64,000 bases of DNA from an uncultured Maribacter sp. (lineage in GTDB: Bacteria > Bacteroidota > Bacteroidia > Flavobacteriales > Flavobacteriaceae): assembly GCA_947498505.1 (NCBI GenBank), contig CANMKG010000010.1, positions 1 to 64,000 of the forward strand, read 5' to 3'. Under the pieces are notes generated by a model that did no database searches, had not been told where the DNA came from, and saw only the letters and a list, made by a program, of their open reading frames with translations. Every line of letters starts with the position of its first letter. Position 1 is the first letter of the stretch. The translations under genes and the position numbers were made by a program. Shown piece by piece: positions 19,484-31,004 of this stretch.

Positions 19484-19518
19484 AAAAAGATAACCCTCAA
19501 TATTTAATTGAGGGTTAT
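19484..19518 (-). terminator. Intrinsic terminator after rpoC
   Basis: On the minus strand a 12-bp perfect stem (ATAACCCTCAAT paired with ATTGAGGGTTAT, five-base loop) is followed by TCTTTTTT. It lies 9 bp past the rpoC stop and 27 bp before the DUF3467 start. Confidence 0.85.
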
Positions 19519-19527
19519 TATAAATAT

Positions 19528-22500
19528 TTAGAATTTCAACGCTTCCTTACGTGCCATTATTTCATCGTATTCCTCTTTGGAACCAACAATAATATTATCG
19601 TAATCTCGCATTCCCGTTCCTGCTGGAATTTTATGTCCAACAATTACGTTTTCTTTCAATCCTTCTAAAGTATCAACTTTACCGCTAACAGCAGCTTCAT
19701 TTAATACCTTAGTAGTTTCCTGGAATGATGCGGCAGAAATAAACGACTTAGTTTGTAACGACGCACGTGTAATTCCCTGAAGAATTGGTGTAGCCGTTGC
19801 CGCCACAGCGTCTCTTGCACTTACTAAAGCTTTATCTGCGCGTTTTAATATAGAGTTTTCATCTCTTAACTCTCTAGCTGTAATAATTTGACCAGCTTTT
19901 AAGTTTTCAGATTCACCAGCATCTTCAACTACCTTCTTACCAAATATCTCATCATTTTCAACAATAAAATCGTCTTTATGAATCAACTGGTTTTCTAAGA
20001 AAATAGTATCTCCCGGATCTTGTACTCTTACCTTACGCATCATTTGTCTAACAACAACTTCAAAGTGCTTGTCATTAATTTTCACACCCTGTAAACGGTA
20101 TACTTCTTGTACCTCATTTACTAAGTATTGTTGTACTGCAGATGGTCCTTTAATTGCTAAGATATCTTCTGGAGTAATAGAACCATCAGACAATGGCATA
20201 CCCGCTCTAACATAATCATTTTCTTGAACAAGAATCTGATTAGAAAGTTTAACCAAGTATTTTTTAATTTCTCCTAGTTTAGACTCAATAATTATTTCAC
20301 GGTTACCTCTCTTTATTTTACCAAAAGAAACAACACCATCAATTTCAGAAACCACTGCTGGGTTTGATGGATTACGAGCTTCAAACAGCTCAGTAACTCT
20401 TGGAAGACCACCAGTAATATCACCTGCTTTTGCAGATTTACGTGGAATTTTTACAAGAACCTTACCTTCTTTTATTTTATCCCCATCATCAATCATAATG
20501 TGAGAACCTACTGGAAGGTTATATGAACGTAAAACTTCATCCTTATTATTCTTAATTAATAATGTTGGAATTAGTTTTTTGTTTCTAGATTCAGAAATCA
20601 CTTTTTCTTGGAAACCTGTTTGTTCATCTATTTCTACTTGATAAGTAACTCCTTGCTCAATGTTTTCGTAAACAATTTTACCAGAGAATTCAGAAACAAT
20701 AACACCATTATATGGATCCCAAGTACATATTACATCTCCTTTTTTAACCTTGGCTCCATCTTTAATATTGATTTGAGAACCGTAAGGAATGTTATTTGTA
20801 CTTAATGTAATTCCAGTGTTAGGATCTACTATTTTAAGTTCTGATGTTCTAGAGATTACAATTTCGGCAGCATTACCTTCACCGTCTTCTCCAGTTACAA
20901 CTCTTAAATCTTCAATTTCGGCAATACCGTTAAACTTAGCTTCTAATCTGTTCTCTTCAGAAATGTTACCTGCAATACCACCAACGTGGAACGTACGTAA
21001 CGTAAGTTGTGTACCTGGCTCACCAATTGACTGTGCCGCAACAACACCAACAGCTTCACCTCTTTGTACCATTTTATTAGTAGAAAGGTTTCTACCGTAA
21101 CATTTAGCACAAATACCTTTTTGAGCTTCACATGTTAATGCTGAACGTACTTCAATAGTTTCTATCGGAGATGCTTCAACCTTCTTAACATCAGACTCCA
21201 TAATCTCTTGACCTGCTTCAAGAAGCACCTCTTGAGTTAATGGATCAACAACATCATGCAAAGAAACTCTACCTACAATTCTCTCTCCTAATGACTCAAC
21301 AATTTCTTCATTTTTCTTCAATGCAGAAACTTCAACACCTCTTAAGGTTTCACAATCTTCAATGTTAATAATAACATCCTGAGATACATCAACTAAACGA
21401 CGAGTTAAGTAACCTGCATCCGCAGTTTTAAGTGCCGTATCTGCAAGACCCTTACGAGCACCGTGAGTAGAAATAAAATATTCAAGAATTGATAATCCTT
21501 CCTTAAAGTTTGAAAGAATTGGATTTTCAATAATTTCTCCACCACCTGCTGTAGATTTTTTAGGCTTAGCCATTAATCCACGCATACCTGTTAACTGACG
21601 AATTTGCTCTTTAGAACCCCTTGCACCAGAATCAAGCATCATATATACAGAGTTGAAACCTTGTTGATCCTCACGGATACGTTTCATGGCCAACTCAGTT
21701 AACATTGCATTGGTAGATGTCCAAACATCAATTACCTGATTGTAACGTTCGTTATTAGTAATTAGACCCATGTTATAATTTGCCATAATACCATCGACTT
21801 GACCGTTGGCATCAGAAATCATATCATGCTTCTCTTTTGGAATAATAATATCCCCTAAACTAAATGATAATCCTCCTTTAAATGCGAATTCATACCCTAA
21901 AGTTTTAATTCTATCTAAGAAATCAGCTGTTGTTGGAACATCAGTTACTGCCAATATTCCACCAATAATATCTCTTAAAGATTTTTTATTTAATACGTCA
22001 TTAATATAACCCGCCTGCTCTGGAACCTCTTTGTTAAATAAAACTCTACCTACTGTTGTTGGTATAATTTTATAAACCAATTCTCCTTCTTCGTTAAAAT
22101 CTTTAGCACGTACTTTAATACCGGCATTAAGATTTACTCTTCCTTCATTAAAAGCAATTTCAACTTCTTCAGCTGAATAGAAAGTTAATCCTTCACCAAT
22201 AATTGGCACTTCAGGAGTGGACTTTCTTTCTTTGGTCATATAATATAAACCTAATACCATATCCTGAGAAGGTACAGTAATTGGCGAACCGTTTGCAGGG
22301 TTTAATATGTTATGAGAAGCTAGCATTAATAATTGAGCTTCTAATATTGCCTCAGGCCCCAGTGGTAAATGCACCGCCATTTGATCCCCATCAAAATCCG
22401 CATTAAATGCAGTACAAACTAGTGGGTGAAGACGAATTGCTTTACCTTCAATCAACTTAGGTTGGAAAGCCTGAATACCCAAACGGTGTAACGTAGGAGC

Positions 22501-23826
22501 ACGGTTAAGTAATACAGGATGCCCTTTAAGAACGTTCTCAAGAATATCCCAAACTACTGGTTCTTTTTTATCTATTATTTTCTTGGCAGACTTAACTGTT
22601 TTTACAATACCTCTTTCAATTAATTTTCTAATTACAAAAGGTTTGTATAACTCAGCCGCCATATCCTTTGGAAGACCACATTCAAATAAACGCATTTCAG
22701 GTCCAACAACAATTACCGAACGAGCAGAATAATCTACACGTTTACCAAGTAAGTTTTGACGGAAACGACCTTGCTTACCTTTTAATGAATCTGAAAGTGA
22801 TTTTAAAGGTCTGTTAGATTCTGTTTTTACCGCTGACGCTTTACGTGTATTATCAAACAATGAATCTACCGCCTCTTGAAGCATACGCTTCTCATTTCTA
22901 AGAATTACTTCAGGAGCTTTTATTTCAACAAGACGCTTTAAACGATTGTTACGTATAATAACTCTACGGTACAAATCATTTAAGTCAGAAGTAGCAAAAC
23001 GACCACCATCTAAAGGAACTAATGGACGTAATTCTGGTGGAATCACCGGAATTACCTTCATAATCATCCACTCAGGAAGGTTTTCTCTATTTTCTTGAGA
23101 TTCTCTTAGTGCCTCAACAACTTGAAGACGTTTTAATGCTTCAGTTTTTCTTTGCTTAGAAGTTTCTGTATTTGCCTTATGTCTTAAATTGTAAGAAAGC
23201 TCTTTTAAATCTATTCTAGCTAACAAATCAATTAAACATTCAGCACCCATCTTAGCTATAAACTTATTAGGGTCTGTATCTTCTAAATATTGATTTTCTT
23301 GTGGAAGTTCTTCCAGTATGTTTAAATATTCTTCTTCGGTAAGGAAATCCATTTTATTAACTTCCTCTCCTTCTGGCCCTTTAGCAATACCTGGTTGAAT
23401 AACTACATATCTTTCATAGTAGATTATCATATCCAATTTCTTGGAAGGTAAACCTAATAGGTATCCTATTTTGTTTGGTAATGAACGGAAATACCAAATA
23501 TGAGCAACAGGAACTACTAAACTAATATGTCCAACTCTATCTCTACGTACTTTTTTCTCCGTTACTTCAACACCGCATCGGTCACAAACAATACCTCTAT
23601 AGCGAATTCTTTTATACTTACCACAAGCACACTCATAATCCTTAACAGGACCAAATATACGCTCGCAAAAAAGACCATCGCGCTCTGGCTTATGCGTTCT
23701 ATAGTTTATAGTTTCAGGCTTTAAAACTTCACCTTTAGACTCTCCTAAAATTGCTTCAGGAGATGCCAATCCAATTGAAATTTTATTGAACCTTTTTACT
23801 TGGTTATTATCTTTTATTCTAGCCAT
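19528..23826 (-). CDS. rpoC: DNA-directed RNA polymerase subunit beta prime
   Basis: 1432 residues, the length usual in Bacteroidota. An N-terminal zinc finger (CACGKY...CDRCG, about 66-86), the catalytic Mg-binding motif [12 protein letters not shown] at 475-486, the bridge-helix/trigger-loop region ([29 protein letters not shown]), and the second zinc site ([14 protein letters not shown], about 896-910) are all present. It forms the active centre with RpoB. It lies 57 bp downstream of rpoB on the same strand and ends at its own terminator. The start ATG 23826 gives the expected [21 protein letters not shown]-terminus. Confidence 0.98.
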   Translation of the reverse strand: MARIKDNNQVKRFNKISIGLASPEAILGESKGEVLKPETINYRTHKPERDGLFCERIFGPVKDYECACGKYKRIRYRGIVCDRCGVEVTEKKVRRDRVGHISLVVPVAHIWYFRSLPNKIGYLLGLPSKKLDMIIYYERYVVIQPGIAKGPEGEEVNKMDFLTEEEYLNILEELPQENQYLEDTDPNKFIAKMGAECLIDLLARIDLKELSYNLRHKANTETSKQRKTEALKRLQVVEALRESQENRENLPEWMIMKVIPVIPPELRPLVPLDGGRFATSDLNDLYRRVIIRNNRLKRLVEIKAPEVILRNEKRMLQEAVDSLFDNTRKASAVKTESNRPLKSLSDSLKGKQGRFRQNLLGKRVDYSARSVIVVGPEMRLFECGLPKDMAAELYKPFVIRKLIERGIVKTVKSAKKIIDKKEPVVWDILENVLKGHPVLLNRAPTLHRLGIQAFQPKLIEGKAIRLHPLVCTAFNADFDGDQMAVHLPLGPEAILEAQLLMLASHNILNPANGSPITVPSQDMVLGLYYMTKERKSTPEVPIIGEGLTFYSAEEVEIAFNEGRVNLNAGIKVRAKDFNEEGELVYKIIPTTVGRVLFNKEVPEQAGYINDVLNKKSLRDIIGGILAVTDVPTTADFLDRIKTLGYEFAFKGGLSFSLGDIIIPKEKHDMISDANGQVDGIMANYNMGLITNNERYNQVIDVWTSTNAMLTELAMKRIREDQQGFNSVYMMLDSGARGSKEQIRQLTGMRGLMAKPKKSTAGGGEIIENPILSNFKEGLSILEYFISTHGARKGLADTALKTADAGYLTRRLVDVSQDVIINIEDCETLRGVEVSALKKNEEIVESLGERIVGRVSLHDVVDPLTQEVLLEAGQEIMESDVKKVEASPIETIEVRSALTCEAQKGICAKCYGRNLSTNKMVQRGEAVGVVAAQSIGEPGTQLTLRTFHVGGIAGNISEENRLEAKFNGIAEIEDLRVVTGEDGEGNAAEIVISRTSELKIVDPNTGITLSTNNIPYGSQINIKDGAKVKKGDVICTWDPYNGVIVSEFSGKIVYENIEQGVTYQVEIDEQTGFQEKVISESRNKKLIPTLLIKNNKDEVLRSYNLPVGSHIMIDDGDKIKEGKVLVKIPRKSAKAGDITGGLPRVTELFEARNPSNPAVVSEIDGVVSFGKIKRGNREIIIESKLGEIKKYLVKLSNQILVQENDYVRAGMPLSDGSITPEDILAIKGPSAVQQYLVNEVQEVYRLQGVKINDKHFEVVVRQMMRKVRVQDPGDTIFLENQLIHKDDFIVENDEIFGKKVVEDAGESENLKAGQIITARELRDENSILKRADKALVSARDAVAATATPILQGITRASLQTKSFISAASFQETTKVLNEAAVSGKVDTLEGLKENVIVGHKIPAGTGMRDYDNIIVGSKEEYDEIMARKEALKF

Positions 23827-23883
23827 AATATAATGGTGATACTAAATTAACAATGTGTTCTAAAATCGTTTTAATCGATTTGT

Positions 23884-26800
23884 TTATTCCTCTAATCTTA
23901 TGTCAAGCCCTAAACCTTTTAGCTCGTGCATTAATACATTAAAGGATTCTGGTAAACCAGGTTCTGGCATTGTTTCGCCTTTTACAATAGACTCATATGT
24001 TTTTGCTCTACCAATTACGTCATCGGACTTAACCGTTAAAATTTCACGTAAAGTTGCAGATGCTCCATATGCTTCTAATGCCCAAACTTCCATCTCTCCA
24101 AAACGTTGACCACCAAACTGTGCTTTACCACCTAATGGCTGTTGTGTAATTAAAGAGTAAGGTCCTATAGATCTAGCATGCATTTTATCGTCTACCATAT
24201 GTCCAAGTTTCAACATATAGATAACACCAACTGTGGCTGGTTGATCAAAACGTTGTCCTGTTCCTCCGTCATGTAAGTAAGTATGTCCAAATCTTGGAAT
24301 ACCAGCTTCATCAGTATACGCATTAATCTCCTCCAAAGTAGCACCATCAAAAATTGGCGTTGCATACTTTCTACCTAATTTAAGACCTGCCCATCCAAGA
24401 ACAGTTTCATAAATCTGCCCGATATTCATACGAGAAGGTACACCTAACGGATTTAATACAATATCCACTGGAGTTCCATCTTCTAAGAAAGGCATATCTT
24501 CATGACGAACAATTCTAGAAACAATACCTTTGTTTCCGTGACGTCCTGCCATTTTATCTCCAACCTTAAGCTTACGTTTTTTAGCAACATAAACCTTAGC
24601 TAACTTCATGATACCCGCTGGTAACTCATCACCAACTGAGATTGTAAACTTATCTCTTCTTAAGTTACCTTGAAGATCATTTAATTTAATCTTATAGTTA
24701 TGAAGTAAATCTGCTACTGAAGCGTTACACTCTTTATCCGTTGTCCAGCTTCCTCCTACCAAGTGAGCAAAATCATCCACAGAGTTTAACATCTTCATGG
24801 TATATTTTTTACCCTTTGGTAATACTTCCTCTCCTAAATCATTTAAAACTCCTTGAGATGTTTTACCATTTACTAAAGTGAACAGCTTCTCAATTAATAC
24901 ATCTTTTAATTGTTGGAACTTCACTTCGTACTCTAACTCTAGGTTAGATATAGCCTCTTTATCTTCAGACCTCTTACGCTTGTCTTTTATTGAACGAGAG
25001 AATAACTTTTTATCAATAACAACACCTCTTAAAGATGGTGAAGCTTTTAATGAAGCATCTTTAACATCTCCTGCCTTATCACCGAAAATTGCACGAAGTA
25101 ATTTTTCTTCTGGTGTTGGATCAGATTCACCTTTTGGCGTAATCTTACCAATTAAAATATCTCCAGGTTTTACTTCAGCACCTATTCTAATCATTCCGTT
25201 TTCATCAAGGTCTTTTGTGGCCTCTTCTGAAACGTTAGGAATATCATGGGTAAGTTCTTCAGCTCCCAGTTTAGTATCTCTAACCTCTAAAGAATATTCA
25301 TCTACATGAATTGATGTGAATATATCTTCACGAACAACTTTTTCCGAGATAACAATTGCATCCTCAAAGTTATATCCTTTCCAAGGCATAAAGGCAACAG
25401 TAAGGTTTCTACCTAAGGCAAGTTCACCTTTTTCTGTAGCGTAACCTTCACATAGCACTTGTCCTTTTTTAACTCTATCACCTTTTTTAACAATAGGCTT
25501 TAGGTTAATACTTGTACCTTGGTTAGTTTTTCTAAACTTAACTAATTTGTACGTTTTAGAATCTTCTTCAAAACTTATTAATCGTTCTGCTTCTGTTCTA
25601 TCATACTTAATTGTAATCTTTTGAGAATCTACATACTCAATAATTCCATCTCCCTCAGCATTAATTAACACTCTAGAATCTGAAGCTACTTGACGCTCTA
25701 AACCAGTACCTACAATCGGAGATTGTGGTTTTAATAATGGTACTGCCTGACGCATCATGTTAGACCCCATCAATGCACGGTTTGCATCATCATGCTCCAA
25801 GAAAGGAATTAATGATGCCGAAATAGATGCTATTTGATTTGGCGCAACATCCGTATAATTAATTTCAGATGGATTCACCACTGGGAAATCTCCCTCTTCT
25901 CTAGCAATAACTTTATCACTATTAATAGAACCATCTTCTTTTAAAGGAATGTTTGCTTGCGCAATTTTCATTCCTTCTTCTTCTTCTGCACTTAAATATC
26001 TATATTCAGCGGTATCAACCTTAGACTCATCAACTTTACGATAAGGAGTTTCTAAGAATCCCATTGGGTTTACCTTAGCAAATACTGCTAAAGAAGAAAT
26101 TAATCCAATATTCGGACCTTCAGGCGTTTCAATAGGACACAATCTTCCGTAGTGTGTATAGTGCACATCACGAACCTCGAAACCTGCTCTTTCTCTTGAA
26201 AGACCCCCTGGCCCAAGAGCAGATAATCTTCTCTTGTGTGTAATCTCTGCTAATGGATTTGTTTGATCCATAAACTGAGATAACTGGTTTGTTCCGAAGA
26301 AAGAATTAATTACTGATGATAACGTTTTTGCGTTAATCAAATCTATCGGTGTAAATACTTCATTATCACGAACATTCATTCGCTCACGAATAGTCCTCGC
26401 CATACGAGCCAAACCTACACCAAACTGTTGAGATAATTGCTCTCCCACAGTACGTACACGACGATTAGAAAGGTGATCAATATCATCAATCTCTGCTTTG
26501 GAGTTTATTAACTCTATTAAGTACTTTATTATAGTAATAATATCTTCTTTGGTAAGCACTTGCTTATCCATTCCGATATCTAACTGCAATTTTTTGTTCA
26601 TTCTATAACGACCAACTTCACCTAAGTTGTAACGTTGATCAGAGAAGAATAACTTGTCAATTATACCACGAGCTGTTTCCTCATCTGGCGGTTCTGCATT
26701 ACGTAATTGACGATATATATGTTCTACTGCTTCCTTTTCAGAGTTAGTAGGGTCTTTTTGTAAGGTATTATGAATAATGGCATAATCAGACTGCGCATTA

Positions 26801-27693
26801 TTTTCTTTATGCAAAAGAATTGTTTTTACATCGGCGTCAATAATTTCCTGAATATTTTCCTTATCAAGAATAGTGTCACGATCTAAAACAATCTCGTTTC
26901 TTTCAATAGAAACAACTTCGCCAGTATCTTCATCAACAAAATCCTCATGCCATGTATTTAAAACTCTGGCAGCAAGTTTTCTTCCTAATACTTTTTTAAG
27001 TCCAGCATTAGAAACTTTAACCTCCTCAGAAAGGTCAAAAATTTCTAAAATATCTTTATCTCGTTCAAAACCAATTGCTCTAAACAATGTGGTAACCGGT
27101 AATTTTTTCTTTCTATCAATGTAAGCATACATTACGCCATTGATATCTGTAGCAAATTCTATCCAAGAACCTTTAAAAGGAATAACTCTTGCAGAATAAA
27201 GCTTTGTACCATTTGCATGGAAAGACTGACCAAAGAAAACACCAGGAGAACGGTGTAACTGAGAAACTACTACACGCTCAGCTCCGTTGATAACAAAAGT
27301 ACCACTAGGAGTCATGTAAGGTATTGTTCCTAAATATACATCTTGAACAATAGTTTCAAAATCTTCATGTTCTGGGTCTGTACAATACAGCTTAAGTCTT
27401 GCCTTTAATGGCACACTATAAGTAAGTCCACGCTCAATACATTCTTGAATAGAGTATCTAGGTGGATCAATAAAATAATCTAAAAATTCTAATACAAACT
27501 GATTTCTAGTATCAGTTATTGGGAAGTTTTCCATGAAGGTGTTATATAAACCTTCATTGCCTCTTTCATCAGATTTAGTTTCAAGTTGGAAAAAATCTTG
27601 AAACGATTTAATCTGAATGTCCAAGAAATCCGGGTAATCCGGAGTATTCTTAGCTGATGCAAAATTTATTCTTTCGGTCTGATTTGTGAACAT
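23884..27693 (-). CDS. rpoB: DNA-directed RNA polymerase subunit beta
   Basis: 1269 residues. Characteristic segments are RSPGVFF, the rifampicin-pocket region ([32 protein letters not shown]), [14 protein letters not shown], and the C-terminal [24 protein letters not shown]. It is the second largest catalytic subunit of RNA polymerase. The rifampicin cluster looks wild type ([16 protein letters not shown]). It lies 133 bp downstream of rplL with an attenuator-like hairpin between, and 57 bp before rpoC. Confidence 0.98.
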   Translation of the reverse strand: MFTNQTERINFASAKNTPDYPDFLDIQIKSFQDFFQLETKSDERGNEGLYNTFMENFPITDTRNQFVLEFLDYFIDPPRYSIQECIERGLTYSVPLKARLKLYCTDPEHEDFETIVQDVYLGTIPYMTPSGTFVINGAERVVVSQLHRSPGVFFGQSFHANGTKLYSARVIPFKGSWIEFATDINGVMYAYIDRKKKLPVTTLFRAIGFERDKDILEIFDLSEEVKVSNAGLKKVLGRKLAARVLNTWHEDFVDEDTGEVVSIERNEIVLDRDTILDKENIQEIIDADVKTILLHKENNAQSDYAIIHNTLQKDPTNSEKEAVEHIYRQLRNAEPPDEETARGIIDKLFFSDQRYNLGEVGRYRMNKKLQLDIGMDKQVLTKEDIITIIKYLIELINSKAEIDDIDHLSNRRVRTVGEQLSQQFGVGLARMARTIRERMNVRDNEVFTPIDLINAKTLSSVINSFFGTNQLSQFMDQTNPLAEITHKRRLSALGPGGLSRERAGFEVRDVHYTHYGRLCPIETPEGPNIGLISSLAVFAKVNPMGFLETPYRKVDESKVDTAEYRYLSAEEEEGMKIAQANIPLKEDGSINSDKVIAREEGDFPVVNPSEINYTDVAPNQIASISASLIPFLEHDDANRALMGSNMMRQAVPLLKPQSPIVGTGLERQVASDSRVLINAEGDGIIEYVDSQKITIKYDRTEAERLISFEEDSKTYKLVKFRKTNQGTSINLKPIVKKGDRVKKGQVLCEGYATEKGELALGRNLTVAFMPWKGYNFEDAIVISEKVVREDIFTSIHVDEYSLEVRDTKLGAEELTHDIPNVSEEATKDLDENGMIRIGAEVKPGDILIGKITPKGESDPTPEEKLLRAIFGDKAGDVKDASLKASPSLRGVVIDKKLFSRSIKDKRKRSEDKEAISNLELEYEVKFQQLKDVLIEKLFTLVNGKTSQGVLNDLGEEVLPKGKKYTMKMLNSVDDFAHLVGGSWTTDKECNASVADLLHNYKIKLNDLQGNLRRDKFTISVGDELPAGIMKLAKVYVAKKRKLKVGDKMAGRHGNKGIVSRIVRHEDMPFLEDGTPVDIVLNPLGVPSRMNIGQIYETVLGWAGLKLGRKYATPIFDGATLEEINAYTDEAGIPRFGHTYLHDGGTGQRFDQPATVGVIYMLKLGHMVDDKMHARSIGPYSLITQQPLGGKAQFGGQRFGEMEVWALEAYGASATLREILTVKSDDVIGRAKTYESIVKGETMPEPGLPESFNVLMHELKGLGLDIRLEE

Positions 27694-27761
27694 CTATGGA
27701 CAGTATTTTGATCGTGAATACTAAAAGTGGGTTGTGTACATCATTATACACATTCTATATA

Positions 27762-27805
27762 AAAAGGCTTAGGTCTAGCCGCAAAAAAGCGAAAAGACCT
27801 AAACC
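27762..27805 (-). terminator. Attenuator-type terminator between rplL and rpoB
   Basis: On the minus strand an 11-bp stem (GGTTTAGGTCT paired with AGACCTAAGCC, one G-U pair; + positions 27795-27805 and 27767-27777) with a loop containing GC-rich complementarity is followed by TTTTTATA. It lies between rplL (stop 27827) and rpoB (start 27693). A partial terminator at this site is a known way to make more L7/L12 than polymerase. Confidence 0.75.
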
Positions 27806-27826
27806 AAATTTCCTATGGAATTGCTA

Positions 27827-28207
27827 TTATTTAAGCTCAACTTCTGCTCCAGCTTCTTCCAATGAGTTCTTGATTCCTTCTGCTTCGTCTTTAGAAACAC
27901 CTTCTTTAATTGCTTTTGGTGCGCTATCAACGATATCTTTAGCATCTTTTAATCCTAAACCAGTTAATTCTTTAACCAATTTAACAACTGCTAATTTAGA
28001 AGATCCAGCCGCTTTTAAGATTACATCAAATTCTGACTTTTCTTCAGCAGCCTCACCACCACCAGCAGCTCCACCACCAGCAGCAACAGCAACTGCAGCA
28101 GCTGCAGGCTCTATACCGTACTCTTCTTTTAATATATCAGCTAATTCATTTACTTCTTTTACAGTAAGATTAACTAATTGTTCTGCGAAATCTTTTAATT
28201 CTGCCAT
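27827..28207 (-). CDS. rplL: Ribosomal protein bL12 (L7/L12)
   Basis: 126 residues. The N-terminal dimerisation helix region ([26 protein letters not shown]), an Ala/Gly-rich hinge at about 35-55 ([22 protein letters not shown]), and the C-terminal domain that recruits translation GTPases ([35 protein letters not shown]) are all recognisable. It lies 48 bp after rplJ, and the two products assemble as the ribosomal stalk. An attenuator downstream probably lowers rpoBC expression relative to this gene. Confidence 0.97.
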   Translation of the reverse strand: MAELKDFAEQLVNLTVKEVNELADILKEEYGIEPAAAAVAVAAGGGAAGGGEAAEEKSEFDVILKAAGSSKLAVVKLVKELTGLGLKDAKDIVDSAPKAIKEGVSKDEAEGIKNSLEEAGAEVELK

Positions 28208-28255
28208 TTTACTATCGTTTAATAAATTTTTAAAATATAATTGTTTTAGTGCGTA

Positions 28256-28774
28256 CTACTCTCTTTCTGATAATGTTTTAAGAATTCCAGCAAGCTTACC
28301 GCCACCAGACTTAAGTCCAGAAATAACATTCTTAGCAGGAGATTGTAATAATCCAATAATCTCGCCAATCATTTCTTCTTTAGACTTAATACTCACTAGA
28401 GTATCTAAATTTTCATCACCAACATAAATTGCCTCTTCAACGAATGCTCCTTTTAGCAAAGGCCTATCAGACTTTTTTCTAAAAGTTTTAATAAGCTTTG
28501 CAGGTGCATTACCTGTTTCAGAAAACATTAATGAAGTATTTCCTTTAAGTACCTCTGGCAATTCACCAAATTCCTTATCAGAAGCTTCCATTGCTTTTGC
28601 AAGCAATGTATTTTTTACTACCGCAAGTTTAATATCCGCTTTAAAACACGCTCTTCTTAAGTCAGAAGTGGTTCCAGCATCTAAACCTGAAATATCTGCT
28701 AAATAAATAGTAGAACTTTCAGCTAACTGCGTAGTCAAATCCTGTACAACGATTGCTTTTTCTTCTCTTGTCAT
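28256..28774 (-). CDS. rplJ: Ribosomal protein uL10
   Basis: 172 residues. Family features are the N-terminal MTREEKAIVVQDLTTQLAES, VVKNTLLAKAME, and LLKGAFVEEAIYVGDE, followed by a C-terminal helix region that binds L7/L12 dimers. It forms the base of the ribosomal stalk on 23S rRNA. It lies 27 bp downstream of rplA and 48 bp upstream of rplL. I looked for a distinctive L10 leader structure in the short gap to rplA and saw none. Confidence 0.96.
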   Translation of the reverse strand: MTREEKAIVVQDLTTQLAESSTIYLADISGLDAGTTSDLRRACFKADIKLAVVKNTLLAKAMEASDKEFGELPEVLKGNTSLMFSETGNAPAKLIKTFRKKSDRPLLKGAFVEEAIYVGDENLDTLVSIKSKEEMIGEIIGLLQSPAKNVISGLKSGGGKLAGILKTLSERE

Positions 28775-28801
28775 AATTGAAATTTTTAACTACCAGCTAG
28801 A

Positions 28802-29491
28802 TTAAACTGTTTTAGGATCTAATTGAACACTAGGACTCATTGTGCTAGACATAAATACTGACTTCACATAAACTCCTTTTGCAGCAGATGGCTTTAACTT
28901 GTTTAAAGTTTCCAATAATTCTTTAGCATTGCCTGCAATTTTATCAGCAGAGAAAGATGCTTTCCCTATAGCCGCATGCACAATACCAGTCTTATCAACT
29001 TTAAAATCAATTTTACCAGCTTTTACCTCAGTCACAGCTTTTGCCACATCCATGGTTACTGTTCCTGTTTTTGGATTAGGCATTAAACCTCTAGGTCCTA
29101 AAACACGACCTAATGGACCTAGTTTACCCATAACACTTGGCATTGTGATAATTACATCAACATCTGTCCAACCGCCTTTTATTTTATCCAAATACTCATT
29201 CAACCCAACATAATCAGCACCAGCTTCTTTTGCCTCTGCTTCTTTATCTGGGGTTACTAAAGCCAAAACTTTAATATCTTTACCTGTTCCGTGAGGAAGT
29301 GTTACAACTCCACGAACCATTTGATTTGCCTTTCTAGGATCAACTCCTAAACGAACAGCAATATCAATTGATGCATCAAATTTTGTATTAGTTATCTCTT
29401 TTACTAAAGCAGAAGCTTCATCAACAGAATAAAGTTTGTCTTTATCTATTTTAGCATATGCTTCCTTTTGCTTTTTAGTCAACTTTGCCAT
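28802..29491 (-). CDS. rplA: Ribosomal protein uL1
   Basis: 229 residues, usual length. Diagnostic segments are [31 protein letters not shown], the signature [29 protein letters not shown], and a C-terminal [21 protein letters not shown]. It binds the L1 stalk of 23S rRNA and in many bacteria represses the rplK-rplA mRNA. It lies 18 bp after rplK. Confidence 0.97.
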   Translation of the reverse strand: MAKLTKKQKEAYAKIDKDKLYSVDEASALVKEITNTKFDASIDIAVRLGVDPRKANQMVRGVVTLPHGTGKDIKVLALVTPDKEAEAKEAGADYVGLNEYLDKIKGGWTDVDVIITMPSVMGKLGPLGRVLGPRGLMPNPKTGTVTMDVAKAVTEVKAGKIDFKVDKTGIVHAAIGKASFSADKIAGNAKELLETLNKLKPSAAKGVYVKSVFMSSTMSPSVQLDPKTV

Positions 29492-29509
29492 TTAATTACT
29501 TTTAAGATT

Positions 29510-29947
29510 TTAAAAAGGTCTTTTACCTGAAACTTTAAGACCCATAGATCTTGCTGTTCCTGCAATCATACTCATTGCTGATTCCACAGTAAAAGCGTTA
29601 AGGTCTACCATTTTATCTTCAGCAATTGCCTTGATTTGGTCCCATGTAACGCTACCGTTTTTTACTCTGTTAGGTTCGCCAGATCCTTTTTTAATCTTAG
29701 CTGTCTCCAATAGCTGAACTGCCGCTGGTGGTGTTTTTACTACAAAGTCAAATGACTTGTCTTTGTAAACGGTGATAACAACTGGTAATACTTTACCTGG
29801 TTTATCCTGTGTACGAGCATTAAACTGCTTACAGAATTCCATGATGTTAACGCCGGCAGCACCTAAGGCGGGTCCAACCGGTGGCGATGGATTCGCTGCA
29901 CCTCCCCTAACTTGTAGTTTAACTACTTTACCTACTTCTTTTGCCAT
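29510..29947 (-). CDS. rplK: Ribosomal protein uL11
   Basis: 145 residues. N-terminal domain with [32 protein letters not shown] (thiostrepton-site region) and C-terminal rRNA-binding domain ending in [16 protein letters not shown]. It lies in the conserved order nusG-rplK-rplA, 66 bp after nusG and 18 bp before rplA. Confidence 0.97.
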   Translation of the reverse strand: MAKEVGKVVKLQVRGGAANPSPPVGPALGAAGVNIMEFCKQFNARTQDKPGKVLPVVITVYKDKSFDFVVKTPPAAVQLLETAKIKKGSGEPNRVKNGSVTWDQIKAIAEDKMVDLNAFTVESAMSMIAGTARSMGLKVSGKRPF

Positions 29948-30013
29948 TGTTTAAAATTAAATTGAAAGTGTGTTATTTGGAAGCAACACTACTTTATAAA
30001 TATGTAACACTAA

Positions 30014-30565
30014 TTAAATTTTCTCAACCTGCATATAGCTAAGCTCTAATGGAGTTTTTCTTCCAAAAATCTTAACCATAACTTCTAGCTTACGTTTTTC
30101 CTCATTAATCTTCTCCACTGTACCGTTAAATCCATTAAACGGACCATCTATAACCTTTACTGTCTCTCCAAAAACAAAAGGTATAGCTACACTATCTGTA
30201 GTAACAGCCAACTCATCAACCTTACCTAGCATTCTATTAACCTCTGATTTTCTTAGTGGCACAGGATCCCCTCCTTTTGTTTCCCCTAAAAAACCAATAA
30301 CATTAGTAATAGAACGAATGATATGCACCATTTCCCCTCCAAGATTGGCTTTCACCATAATATATCCCGGAAAGTAAACACGTTCTTTATTTATTTTTTT
30401 TCCATTTCGGATTTGAACTACCTTTTCAGTAGGCACCAAAACCTCATCTAAGTAATCTGAAAAACCTAATCTAGCTACCTCACTTTCGATGTAACCTTTT
30501 ATCTTGTTCTCTTGACCACTTACAGCCCTAACTACGTACCATTTTTTATCTAAAACTTCAGACAT
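30014..30565 (-). CDS. nusG: Transcription termination/antitermination factor NusG
   Basis: 183 residues with the NGN domain (KKWYVVRAVSGQENKIKGYIE; VFFPGYIMV-like segment VYFPGYIMVKANL) and the C-terminal KOW domain (FVFGETVKVIDGPFNGFNGTVEKIN). It binds RNA polymerase and modulates pausing and Rho-dependent termination. It is separated from secE by 8 bp, the classical secE-nusG pair. Confidence 0.96.
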   Translation of the reverse strand: MSEVLDKKWYVVRAVSGQENKIKGYIESEVARLGFSDYLDEVLVPTEKVVQIRNGKKINKERVYFPGYIMVKANLGGEMVHIIRSITNVIGFLGETKGGDPVPLRKSEVNRMLGKVDELAVTTDSVAIPFVFGETVKVIDGPFNGFNGTVEKINEEKRKLEVMVKIFGRKTPLELSYMQVEKI

Positions 30566-30573
30566 AGAGCTTT

Positions 30574-30762
30574 TTAATTTAAAACGTTATCGAAATACAA
30601 ACGAATAACCTTACTAAACACAGAATCCACACCCCATGTAGCTAGTGCAAATAATATAGAAAATACCGCTACCACTACCATAAGATTTGAAGATTCTGCA
30701 CGCGTAGGAAGCGTAACATTATTTTTTAACTCCTCAAAAGACTCCTTAATATATGTTAACAT
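30574..30762 (-). CDS. secE: Protein translocase subunit SecE
   Basis: 62 residues with an amphipathic N-terminal helix (YIKESFEELKNNVTLPTRAESSNL) and one membrane span at about 27-45, the minimal single-span SecE form typical of bacteria outside the enterics. It clamps SecY in the translocon. It lies 8 bp upstream of nusG and 57 bp after tRNA-Trp, as in many bacteria. Confidence 0.94.
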   Translation of the reverse strand: MLTYIKESFEELKNNVTLPTRAESSNLMVVVAVFSILFALATWGVDSVFSKVIRLYFDNVLN

Positions 30763-30819
30763 TGCTGTTTAGTTTTCTGTTCAACTAGAAGTAGTTTTCT
30801 CTAACCTAACTTCTTAAAG

Positions 30820-30892
30820 CACGGGAGGAGAGACTCGAACTCCCGACACCTGGTTTTGGAGACCAGTGCTCTACCAACTGAGCTACACCCGT
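30820..30892 (-). tRNA. tRNA-Trp (CCA)
   Basis: 73 nt on the minus strand. The acceptor stem ACGGGTG / CTCCCGT has one mismatch and the discriminator base is G. D arm GCTC...GAGC, anticodon loop CTCCAAA (anticodon CCA) and T loop TTCGAGT are present. No CCA is encoded after the discriminator. It lies between tuf and secE. Confidence 0.95.
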
Positions 30893-30944
30893 ATAATTAA
30901 ATATAAAAATCCTCAATTCAAGGACCATTATATTTATTTCTTAT

Positions 30945-30991
30945 TTACATTGAAAGGTATCCAGCCTAAGCGGGACACCCTTACAATGTAA
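30945..30991 (-). other. Long imperfect stem-loop between tuf and tRNA-Trp
   Basis: Outer arms TTACATTG and CAATGTAA pair perfectly (30945-30952 with 30984-30991). After one A-A mismatch AAGG pairs with CCTT, and an inner TATCC/GGACA part follows. No T run follows on the minus strand, so this does not look like a simple intrinsic terminator. It may be a processing site or a 3'-end stabiliser of the tuf mRNA. Confidence 0.55.
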
Positions 30992-31004
30992 TATCTATAA
31001 AATT

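Noticed and set aside
24878-25309. Plus-strand frame of 143 residues
   Set aside because: Fully inside rpoB on the other strand, with no signal for translation.
27696-28427. Plus-strand frame of 243 residues
   Set aside because: It lies entirely opposite rplL and part of rplJ and the rplL-rpoB attenuator; Ser/Pro-rich content reflects the Ala-rich coding strand.
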